Shown piece after piece: positions 57,336 to 64,000 of a stretch of 64,000 nucleotides of DNA. Numbering within the stretch: position 1 is the first letter of the stretch; each line of letters starts with the position of its first letter. The notes beneath the pieces are model-generated. The model saw nothing but the letters and a program-made list of their open reading frames with translations. It was not told where the DNA came from and did not search any database. Both the position numbers and the translations under genes were made by a program. This stretch comes from Chryseobacterium daecheongense (lineage in GTDB: Bacteria; Bacteroidota; Bacteroidia; Flavobacteriales; Weeksellaceae): contig NZ_RJTX01000004.1 of the NCBI RefSeq assembly GCF_003729955.1, forward strand, positions 868,001 to 932,000. The letters run 5' to 3'.

Positions 57336-57363
57336 GCAACCTACAACCTGCAACCTAAAACCT
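57336..57363 (+). repeat. four tandem heptamers before the ketosynthase gene
   Basis: GCAACCT, ACAACCT, GCAACCT and AAAACCT in exact succession, ending 10 bp before the start codon at 57374. The RCAACCT wording looks like a degraded dispersed repeat. Confidence 0.65.
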
Positions 57364-57373
57364 TTAATTTTAA

Positions 57374-58594
57374 ATGGAAAATAGGGTTGTAATTACCGGA
57401 ATGGGAATTTATTCCTGCATCGGGACTTCCTTGGAGGAGGTCAGAGAATCCCTGTATCAAGGAAAATCCGGTATTGTTTTAGTAGAAGAAAGAAAAGAGT
57501 TCGGGTTCAGATCAGGCCTTACAGGCGTTGTTCCGAAGCCGGATTTAAAAAATCTGCTTAATAGAAGACAACGTGTAAGTATGGGAGAGGAAAGTGAATA
57601 CGCTTATCTTGCTACCATGGATGCCTTAAAACAAGCGGGTCTGGATGAAGATTATTTTGAGAATCATGAAGTTGGAATTTTATACGGAAACGATAGCGTT
57701 TCTCAGGCAGTGATAGAATCCATAGATATTGCCAGAGAAAAGAAAGATACTACATTAATGGGTTCCGGAGCCATTTTCAAATCCATGAACTCTACGGTGA
57801 CCATGAATCTTTCCACCATATTTAAGCTGAGAGGGATCAATTTAACCATCAGTGCAGCTTGTGCAAGCGGATCTCATTCACTCGGATTGGCTTACATGAT
57901 GATTAAAAATGGTTTTCAGGATATGATCGTATGTGGTGGAGCTCAGGAAACCAATAAATATTCAATGGCCAGCTTTGACGGATTAGGTGTTTTCTCCGTG
58001 AGAGAAGACGAGCCTTCCAAAGCTTCAAGACCATTCGATTCAGCAAGGGATGGGCTAATTCCAAGTGGTGGAGCCGCGACTTTAATTGTGGAAAGCTTAG
58101 AATCTGCCCAAAGAAGAGGAGTTCCTATCTTGGCTGAAATCGTAGGATATGGCTTCTCATCGAATGGAGGGCATATTTCCACACCCAATGTTGACGGGCC
58201 AGCTTTAGCCATGGACAGAGCCTTGAAACAATCAGGGTTAACCGCAAATGATATTGATTATATTAATGCCCATGCAACTTCTACTCCAATTGGAGATGCT
58301 AATGAAGCAAGAGCCATTTATGAGATTTTCGGAAGCAAAGTTCCGGTGAGTTCTACTAAATCCATGACGGGCCATGAATGTTGGATGGCAGGGGCAAGTG
58401 AAGTGATCTATTCTATTCTGATGATGCAAAATGATTTCATTGCTCCGAATATCAATCTGGAAAATCCTGACGATGAGGCGAAAAAGATAAATTTAGTCTC
58501 TGAAACGAAAAATCAAAAAATTGACGTATTTTTGTCAAATTCTTTCGGATTTGGGGGAACCAATTCCGCATTAATTGTTAAAAAATTTGATTAA
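57374..58594 (+). CDS. beta-ketoacyl-ACP synthase (pigment locus)
   Basis: 406-residue thiolase-fold condensing enzyme. The active-site triad is present: Cys163 (SAACASGSHSLGLAY), His in INAHATSTPIGD at about 298, His in STKSMTGHECWMAGASE at about 333. The C-terminal SNSFGFGGTNSALIV is typical of FabF-type KS. It should elongate the aryl-polyene chain on the ACP encoded 4 bp downstream. Only one KS is in the window; locus types of this kind usually hold more, presumably past the right edge. Confidence 0.92.
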   Translation: MENRVVITGMGIYSCIGTSLEEVRESLYQGKSGIVLVEERKEFGFRSGLTGVVPKPDLKNLLNRRQRVSMGEESEYAYLATMDALKQAGLDEDYFENHEVGILYGNDSVSQAVIESIDIAREKKDTTLMGSGAIFKSMNSTVTMNLSTIFKLRGINLTISAACASGSHSLGLAYMMIKNGFQDMIVCGGAQETNKYSMASFDGLGVFSVREDEPSKASRPFDSARDGLIPSGGAATLIVESLESAQRRGVPILAEIVGYGFSSNGGHISTPNVDGPALAMDRALKQSGLTANDIDYINAHATSTPIGDANEARAIYEIFGSKVPVSSTKSMTGHECWMAGASEVIYSILMMQNDFIAPNINLENPDDEAKKINLVSETKNQKIDVFLSNSFGFGGTNSALIVKKFD

Positions 58595-58598
58595 AAAC

Positions 58599-58853
58599 AT
58601 GGAAAGGGAAAAAATTGTTGCCATTGTTAATGATTTTCTGGTAAATGAATTTGAGGTAGACGGTGACGAAATCAGCAATGAAGCAAACCTTAAAAATACA
58701 CTGGGCCTGGACAGCCTGGATTATATTGATATGGTAGTGGTAATAGAATCTAATTTTGGAGTGAAATTGGGAGAAGCTGACTTTAAAAAGATGGTTACTT
58801 TTGATGATTTCTATACTACGATTGAACATAAAATCGCTGAAAAAAACGCTTAA
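58599..58853 (+). CDS. acyl carrier protein (pigment locus)
   Basis: 84 residues from the ATG at 58599 (MEREKIVAIVNDFL). The frame is open 8 codons upstream into the ketosynthase end, but the downstream ATG, 4 bp after the KS stop, is preferred. The phosphopantetheine serine is Ser39 in LGLDSLDYIDMVVVIE. Acidic and helical as expected. It carries the growing chain for the adjacent KS and FabG. Confidence 0.93.
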   Translation: MEREKIVAIVNDFLVNEFEVDGDEISNEANLKNTLGLDSLDYIDMVVVIESNFGVKLGEADFKKMVTFDDFYTTIEHKIAEKNA

Positions 58854-58879
58854 TTATTGATTAGAACTTTACTCAATTG

Positions 58880-58939
58880 AATGTAACAATATGCCAATCT
58901 GATATGCAATAATGATTTTAATTGGTAAATTGCTACACT
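58880..58939. repeat. imperfect inverted repeat in the gap after the ACP gene
   Basis: AATGTAACAATATGCCAAT (58880-58898) matches the reverse complement of ATTGGTAAATTGCTACACT (58921-58939) at 15 of 19 positions. The rest of the 106-bp gap holds more ATTGC/GCAAT words. Probably a degraded dispersed repeat rather than a terminator, since no T run follows. Confidence 0.5.
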
Positions 58940-58959
58940 GATACATTGCTATTTTAAAA

Positions 58960-59844
58960 ATGAACAAATGGAAAGGTAAGTCTAAAGGAACCATATTAGG
59001 ATATAAAATATTCGTCTGGTGCATTAGAAATATAGGGGTCCGAAGTTCATATATTGTTCTCTATTTTGTTGCAGCTTATTATTTTCTTTTTCTGAAAAAA
59101 AGCAATCAATACATCTTTTACTATTTCCGTAAAAGGCTGAATTACAGCTTCTGGAAATCCAAACTCTCCATATTCAAAAGTTATTTTATTTTCGGAAAAG
59201 TGTTAATTGATAAAACGGCAATTTCTGTGGGTCTACGAGATCGTTTCACATATGAATTTGATGGGGTTGAAAATCTGAAAAATCTTTTAAACGAAAAAAA
59301 AGGCGGAGTTCTCATCAGTGCCCATATCGGGAATTTTGAAATTGCAGAACATTTTTTTGCGGATATCGACTTTGATTGCCAGATCAATTTGGTGACGACA
59401 GACCAAGAAGTTACCGTTATTAAAGAATATCTTGAAAGTGTAGCGGTTAAAAAAAGCAATATCAAATTCATTTATGTGAAAGAGGATATGTCGCATATCT
59501 TTGATATTAATCAGGCACTTTCGAATAATGAATTGATCTGTTTTACCGGTGATCGCTATTTCGAAGGTTCAAAATATCTTGGAGCAGAGCTATTGGGGAA
59601 AAGTGCTAAATTTCCTGCAGGTCCGTTCTTAATTGCTTCCAGACTGGGAGTTCCCGTAGTGTATGTATATGTAATGAAAGAAAATAATCTTCATTATCAC
59701 TTATTTGCAAGAGTTGCTCAAAACATTAAAAAGCGTGATGCACAAGGACTTTTAAATTCCTATGTTCAGAATCTGGAGTTCATGCTTAAAAAATATCCTA
59801 CTCAATGGTTCAATTATTTCGATTTTTGGGACGATATTGATTAA
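58960..59844 (+). CDS. LpxL/HtrB-like lysophospholipid acyltransferase (pigment locus)
   Basis: 294 residues with an N-terminal membrane helix (about 29-45) and the LABLAB acyltransferase catalytic motif HIGNFE (His122-Glu127, in GVLISAHIGNFEIAEHFF). A later FTGDRYFEGSKYLGAELLGK binding block and FPAGPFLIASRLGVPVVYVY follow. Such acyltransferases accompany aryl-polyene and flexirubin loci, where they may transfer the polyene to a lipid or a resorcinol. This role is inferred from context. No LPS gene is next to it. Confidence 0.88.
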   Translation: MNKWKGKSKGTILGYKIFVWCIRNIGVRSSYIVLYFVAAYYFLFLKKSNQYIFYYFRKRLNYSFWKSKLSIFKSYFIFGKVLIDKTAISVGLRDRFTYEFDGVENLKNLLNEKKGGVLISAHIGNFEIAEHFFADIDFDCQINLVTTDQEVTVIKEYLESVAVKKSNIKFIYVKEDMSHIFDINQALSNNELICFTGDRYFEGSKYLGAELLGKSAKFPAGPFLIASRLGVPVVYVYVMKENNLHYHLFARVAQNIKKRDAQGLLNSYVQNLEFMLKKYPTQWFNYFDFWDDID

Positions 59845-59975
59845 TTTTTCTAATTTTAAGTCCGAAAACTAATAATAAAATAAACTCAAACGGTTAAGAA
59901 CATTAGAAACTAAGATGATTACTTTATAATTTTCTTACTCTAATCTCTTAATTAAAAAAACACACCTTTTCTCCA

Positions 59976-61505
59976 TTGAAAAAAGAATATGACATACTTG
60001 TAATCGGAAGCGGATTGGGGGGACTTGTTTCGGCTCTTATTCTGGCCAAAGAAGGCTTGAAAGTCTGTGTTTTGGAGAAAAACAATCAGTACGGAGGAAA
60101 TTTACAGACCTTTTCAAGAGATAAACTGATCTTTGATACCGGAGTTCATTATTTAGGTGGTCTTTCTCAAGGGCAAAACCTGAATCAATATTTTTCTTAC
60201 CTGGAAATCATGGACGAGCTGGAACTTCAGAAAATGGATGAAGACGGCTATGACAAAATCACTTTTGAGGATGACCCTGTTGAATATCCGCATGCTCAAG
60301 GGTATAAAAACTTCGTTAAGCAATTATCTGAATTTTTTCCTCATGAAAAAGAAAACTTAGAAAGCTATTGTGAGGAAATTCAATACGTTTGCAGCCAGTT
60401 TCCGAGGTATAACGTTATAGGAAAGGAAAATTATAATGAAGAAATTCTCCACCTGAATACCAAAAGGTTTATAGAATCAATTACCTCCGATAAAAAACTG
60501 CAGTCTGTTCTATTGGGCTCCAATTTCCTGTATGCGGGAGATTCTGAAAATGTTCCCTTTTATGTTCATGCACTTACCGTGAATTCCTATATTCAAAGTG
60601 CTTATAAATGTGTAAAAGGAGGAAGCCAGATCTCCAAACTGCTGATCCGGAAATTACGTCAGTACGGAGCTGATGTTCACAAACATGCCGAAGTTTCCGA
60701 AATGGTTTTCACCAATGATGTCTTGACTTCCGTAAAAACAAAATCGGGTAAGGAATATTACGCCAAAAAATTTATTTCCAATATTGAAATCCGTTCTATC
60801 ATTCAACTGATTGGAGAAGAAAGGTTGAAAAAATCTTTCCTCAACAGAGTATTAAGCTGGGAACCCGTTCCGTCATGTTTCAGTGTGTATTTGGTGTTGA
60901 AACCTCATACTATTCCGAATTTCAATTACAATATCTTTCACTATTCTTCCGAAGAATCTGTATGGAATGCTTATCGTTACGATAAAAAAAAATGGCCGGA
61001 AACCTATATGCTTTCTTCCACACCTTCAAAGCACTACCCTGAATTTGCGGAAAGTTTGACTGCTATTTCTTATATGGATTTTGATGAGGTAAAAGCTTGG
61101 GAAAATACTATAAATACAGTAGCTAATCAACATGAGAGAGGAAAACAGTATGAACAATTCAAGCAGGAAAAAACAGAAAGAATGATTGATGCGTTGGAGA
61201 AGAAGATTCCGGACTTAAGATCATCGATAAAAGCAGTGTATACTTCCTCACCCTTATCTTACCGTGATTATATCGGAAGCTTTAAAGGAAATATGTACGG
61301 ATATGTGAAAAGCTCAGAAAACCCACTGAAAACAATGGTTTCCCCACGAACGAAAATTGATAATATTTTCCTGACCGGGCAATCTGTTAATATGCATGGG
61401 ATTTTAGGAGTAACCATCGGGGCGTTTAATACCTGCGCTGAAATTTTAGGAAAAGACCTGATTGATGAACGTCTCACCCAAATGATCAAACAAAGTGAGA
61501 AATAG
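59976..61505 (+). CDS. FAD-dependent desaturase-like oxidoreductase (phytoene-desaturase family)
   Basis: 509 residues. N-terminal dinucleotide fold DILVIGSGLGGLVSALILAKEG and VCVLEKNNQYGGNLQTFS; C-terminal flavin block IDNIFLTGQSVNMHGILGVTIGAF. It belongs with CrtI and retinol-saturase-like proteins and may introduce or reshape double bonds in the polyene. The start is a TTG at 59976: in-frame codons upstream run to a TAA at 59949 with no ATG, and the first internal Met is near residue 78. It overlaps the next gene by 11 bp. Confidence 0.87.
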   Translation: MKKEYDILVIGSGLGGLVSALILAKEGLKVCVLEKNNQYGGNLQTFSRDKLIFDTGVHYLGGLSQGQNLNQYFSYLEIMDELELQKMDEDGYDKITFEDDPVEYPHAQGYKNFVKQLSEFFPHEKENLESYCEEIQYVCSQFPRYNVIGKENYNEEILHLNTKRFIESITSDKKLQSVLLGSNFLYAGDSENVPFYVHALTVNSYIQSAYKCVKGGSQISKLLIRKLRQYGADVHKHAEVSEMVFTNDVLTSVKTKSGKEYYAKKFISNIEIRSIIQLIGEERLKKSFLNRVLSWEPVPSCFSVYLVLKPHTIPNFNYNIFHYSSEESVWNAYRYDKKKWPETYMLSSTPSKHYPEFAESLTAISYMDFDEVKAWENTINTVANQHERGKQYEQFKQEKTERMIDALEKKIPDLRSSIKAVYTSSPLSYRDYIGSFKGNMYGYVKSSENPLKTMVSPRTKIDNIFLTGQSVNMHGILGVTIGAFNTCAEILGKDLIDERLTQMIKQSEK

Positions 61506-63228
61506 TATTGTCATTCTGAGCGGAACGAAGTGGAGCGAAGAATCTCCAAAAGATAACTCCTTTAGTAGAAATAGGTACTCCTTAGTTTTACTTCTCACCC
61601 TTATCCTCACTTCCTGTGGTGTTTCAAAATCCATTCACCATCTTCCTGATATAAAGCGATACTCATTAGAAGTTCCGAAAATCAACAAGATTAATGATTC
61701 TACGTTCAGCTATAATCAAAATTATTTAACCAAGAATAAACAGCAGCTTTGGGAATTGTATATCAAGGGCAATCCGCTACAATTGGGTTATAACAATGGA
61801 GCTTTGACACAAGATCTCATGCGGCAACAGGAAGAGATCTTCTTTTCTAAAGTAGAAGGTTTTGTCCCGTCAAAATTTAAACAAAAATTGCTGAGAGGTT
61901 TTCTAAAATGGTATAACCGGAAAATGTATCTCAATGTAAGAGAAGATTACCAGGCTGAATTATACGGATTGTCCCAGTATTCATCGGAGAAATATGATTT
62001 TATTGCCCCTAAATATTTAAGAAGTTTGTATTTGCACGGCGCTCATGATATCGGACACGCTTTACAGGATTTGGCTATGGTGGGCTGTACTTCATTAGCT
62101 GTATGGAATGAAAATACGGAAGATGGAGATCTATTGATCGGAAGAAATTTCGATTTTTATGTCGGAGATGATTTTGCTAAAAATAAACTGGTTGAATTTG
62201 TAGAACCGGAGCAGGGAATCCCTTATATGTCCATAAGCTGGCCGGGAATGATCGGGGTCGTTTCCGGAATGAATAAAGAAGGTATTACCGTTACCATCAA
62301 TGCCGGAAAATCAAAGATTCCATTAACGGCTAAAACACCAATTTCTTTAGTTACGAGGGAAATTTTACAATACGCTAAAAATATTGATGAAGCGATTGCC
62401 ATTGCCAAAAAGAGGAAAGTTTTTGTTTCCGAGTCTATTCTGGTAGGAAGTGCGAATGATAAAAATGCGGTGATTATTGAAGTTTCTCCAAAGAATTTCG
62501 GAGTGTATAAAGTTCAGAATTCGAGCCGAGTATTTTGTACCAATCATTTCCAGTCTGAAGCTTATAAAAATGATAAAAGAAACCAGAAACATATTGTAGA
62601 AAGCCATTCCGAGTATCGCTATGAAAAACTTCAGGAGCTTTTGCAGGAAAACAAAAAACTGAATCCGGAGAAAATGGCGGCGATTTTAAGAAATAAATCA
62701 GGCTTAAAAGGAGAAAAAATAGGCTATGGAAATGAAAAAGCGATCAACCAGCTTTTAGCTCACCATGCGGTCATATTTTCACCACAGAAAAAACTGGTTT
62801 GGGTTTCCTCAAATCCCTATCAGCTCGGAGAATTTGTCTGCTATGATCTGAATGAGATTTTCTCAGGTAAAAGACTGAAAAGAGGCGAATTTGCAGCGTC
62901 ACAATTCAATATTGCCAAAGATCCGTTTGCAGATTCTGAAGAATTTGTGAAGTATGAACAATACAAAATGATGAACACTGAAATGACTCATGCTATTGAT
63001 AATAATGATCACATAGCTCTTACAGATGATTTCATCTCGTACTATCAATCCCTAAATCCTGATTTTTGGGTCGTGTATTATCAGACAGGAAAATACTATT
63101 ATCAGTTAAAAGATTATCAAAAAGCAAAGGCCGAGTTTGAGAAAGCGTTAACGAAAGAAATTACAACACTTCCGGATAAAGAAAATGTTGAAAAGTATTT
63201 GAGGAAGACCGTGAAAAGACTGAAGTAG
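61495..63228 (+). CDS. lipoprotein of the C45 acyltransferase/peptidase family with C-terminal TPR
   Basis: 577 residues from a GTG at 61495, no ATG being available before the hydrophobic segment. Residues about 5-18 are encoded by a dispersed repeat (61510-61547). A lipoprotein signal YSLVLLLTLILTSC (lipid Cys41) follows. The core resembles C45 Ntn-hydrolases: AMVGCTSLAVWNENTEDGDLLIGRNFDF, where Cys198 would be the autoprocessed nucleophile, and GMIGVVSGMNKEGITVTINAG. The end has a TPR-like repeat (YYQLKDYQKAKAEFEKAL). Such enzymes hydrolyse or transfer acyl groups through amide or thioester bonds. A role in the pigment locus is a guess. Confidence 0.82.
   Translation: MRNSIVILSGTKWSEESPKDNSFSRNRYSLVLLLTLILTSCGVSKSIHHLPDIKRYSLEVPKINKINDSTFSYNQNYLTKNKQQLWELYIKGNPLQLGYNNGALTQDLMRQQEEIFFSKVEGFVPSKFKQKLLRGFLKWYNRKMYLNVREDYQAELYGLSQYSSEKYDFIAPKYLRSLYLHGAHDIGHALQDLAMVGCTSLAVWNENTEDGDLLIGRNFDFYVGDDFAKNKLVEFVEPEQGIPYMSISWPGMIGVVSGMNKEGITVTINAGKSKIPLTAKTPISLVTREILQYAKNIDEAIAIAKKRKVFVSESILVGSANDKNAVIIEVSPKNFGVYKVQNSSRVFCTNHFQSEAYKNDKRNQKHIVESHSEYRYEKLQELLQENKKLNPEKMAAILRNKSGLKGEKIGYGNEKAINQLLAHHAVIFSPQKKLVWVSSNPYQLGEFVCYDLNEIFSGKRLKRGEFAASQFNIAKDPFADSEEFVKYEQYKMMNTEMTHAIDNNDHIALTDDFISYYQSLNPDFWVVYYQTGKYYYQLKDYQKAKAEFEKALTKEITTLPDKENVEKYLRKTVKRLK
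61510..61547 (+). repeat. dispersed repeat TCATTCTGAGCG type, translated as part of a lipoprotein N-terminus
   Basis: Begins GTCATTCTGAGCGGAACGAA and ends AGCGAAGAATCTCC. This CATTCTGAGCG...CGAAGAATCT pattern is remembered as a repeat scattered through many bacterial genomes. Here it is read in frame, codons about 6-18, upstream of the signal peptide of the C45 lipoprotein. Confidence 0.7.
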
Positions 63229-63236
63229 AAAAATAT

Positions 63237-63599
63237 TTATGGTATTTGACAGCTATTCTCATCACAATGAATCGGAATAATCCTTCTCTTAAGTGCCAAT
63301 TCTGAATATATAAATTGTCCTATCGTAGATATTTTCAATAGGTAAAGAAAAGGGATAAAGATCCAGCAAATAGGCAATTTCTTAAGAATGAGGTAAATAG
63401 ATATAAAACCGTAGTGCCATTTTCCGTTATAGGAGGCCATTTGTTTCAAAGCCATTTTTCTGTCAAGCGATGGAAATTCATCGGTATAAAGAATATCTCT
63501 TAAGGGTTTTTCTTCAATACACGAAAACCAGTCAAGCTTTTTTACAATTTGTACAAACCTTGTACAGTTCGGACACCAGTTATCATAAAAAATCAGCAT
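63237..63599 (-). CDS. DCC-family thiol-disulfide oxidoreductase-like protein (DUF393)
   Basis: 120 residues. N-terminal YDNWCPNCTRF has the DCC family CPxC motif (Cys9, Cys12), and the rest includes a hydrophobic segment (about 74-92, LPICWIFIPFLYLLKISTI) and Cys residues near the C-terminus (HCDENSC). Family members are thought to be thioredoxin-like; function is not established. It starts 1 bp before the end of the upstream GLPGLI gene, so the two are co-transcribed, and it is convergent with the C45 lipoprotein gene. Confidence 0.85.
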   Translation of the reverse strand: MLIFYDNWCPNCTRFVQIVKKLDWFSCIEEKPLRDILYTDEFPSLDRKMALKQMASYNGKWHYGFISIYLILKKLPICWIFIPFLYLLKISTIGQFIYSELALKRRIIPIHCDENSCQIP

Positions 63600-63600
63600 A

Positions 63601-64000
63601 TCAATTGCAGGTTGCGGTTAATTCTATAGGATCTTCAAAAAACTTCATCGCGTCCCATTCTTTTTTATTAAAAGCATCTTTTACTTCACGGCTGTTGACG
63701 TCCTTTCCGTTGATCACATAAGTCGTTTTCTCCGTATTCAGGTTTTCAAGAACCATTGATGGCTGTTTTCGGTAACTATCCCAAAATTTCTCCCATTGTT
63801 TAGGAGATAGATTAGCGGCTTTGGAAGAGCCGAAATTACGGTGTTCAATATCATTACTTTCTTTTGTGATGGATTTTATTTCAAAAGAATAATTTTTCTC
63901 AGAATCCTGGATCTTAAGAATAAGTCCTGGAAGTCCGGAGAATTTATAAGGGCCGTCCATAATAGGAATCTCATTCGTGAACCAGGCGGTCCAATTTCTT
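63601..64000 (-). CDS. GLPGLI family protein, 5' part outside window
   Basis: C-terminal 133 or so residues only; the frame is open to the right edge. The family signature is visible in WTAWFTNEIPIMDGPYKFSGLPGLILKIQD. The family is nearly restricted to Bacteroidetes, exported, and of unknown function. It is coupled to the DCC-family gene. The signal peptide and start lie beyond position 64000. Confidence 0.88.
   Translation of the reverse strand, partial: RNWTAWFTNEIPIMDGPYKFSGLPGLILKIQDSEKNYSFEIKSITKESNDIEHRNFGSSKAANLSPKQWEKFWDSYRKQPSMVLENLNTEKTTYVINGKDVNSREVKDAFNKKEWDAMKFFEDPIELTATCN

Overview
The window looks like a chromosomal segment of a Flavobacteriia member, most likely Chryseobacterium or a close Weeksellaceae relative. 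It is AT-rich, with promoters of the Bacteroidetes type (TTG or TTTG, about 20 bp, then TAnnTTTG) and few obvious Shine-Dalgarno sites. It also carries a type IX secretion sorting domain, a GLPGLI protein, TonB-dependent receptors and a flexirubin-type pigment locus built around a tyrosine ammonia-lyase. The genus assignment is inferred from remembered gene families and was not searched. I saw no tRNA, rRNA, CRISPR array, insertion sequence or prophage.

Layout: 1-4.8 kb holds the end of a cbb3 oxidase locus on the minus strand (copper ATPase, ccoS, ccoN running off the left edge) with a divergent Crp/Fnr regulator. 4.9-6.7 kb is panB, a small membrane protein and an RluA-type pseudouridine synthase. 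6.9-9.0 kb is a secreted T9SS protein. 9.1-15.9 kb is a complete thiamine operon (thiS, thiC, a TenI-like gene, thiD, thiE, thiG, thiH, thiF) behind a TPP riboswitch. A second TPP riboswitch at 27.1 kb precedes a TonB-dependent receptor, so synthesis and probable uptake of thiamine form one regulon. 15.9-26.1 kb has an outer-membrane barrel protein, a DUF5694 protein divergent from a LytS/LytTR two-component pair, and two aconitases side by side. 26.3-42.6 kb is mostly housekeeping: WG-repeat protein, HU-CCDC81-like protein, acyl-CoA thioesterase, hydroxyacid dehydrogenase, serine hydrolase, lipoprotein, haem-binding protein, NUDIX, XerD, dCMP deaminase, enoyl-CoA hydratase, divergent katA/oxyR, and metK behind a SAM-II riboswitch. 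42.6-51.4 kb has a small exported protein, an ECF-type sigma factor with a 44-residue ORF after it, a HAD nucleotidase, trpS, and an ileS-dksA-like-lspA-sanA group.

51.6-61.5 kb (possibly beyond the right edge) is a flexirubin/aryl-polyene type gene set: acyl-CoA ligase, halogenase-like flavoenzyme, tyrosine ammonia-lyase, FabG, ketosynthase, acyl carrier protein, LpxL-like acyltransferase and a phytoene-desaturase-like oxidoreductase, then a C45-type acyltransferase lipoprotein. The ammonia-lyase would make 4-coumarate, the ligase would activate it, and the ACP, KS and FabG would extend it. The darA/darB genes for the dialkylresorcinol half are not in this window.

The most interesting sequence-level signals are regulatory or repeat-related. 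The thiS start codon lies inside an 11-bp hairpin downstream of the TPP aptamer. The aptamer start of the second TPP switch is complementary to the end of its own leader. A SAM-II element sits behind a clean promoter upstream of metK. A perfect 21-bp-arm palindrome encodes the identical last two residues and stop of two convergent genes. A dispersed repeat is translated as the N-terminus of the C45 lipoprotein.
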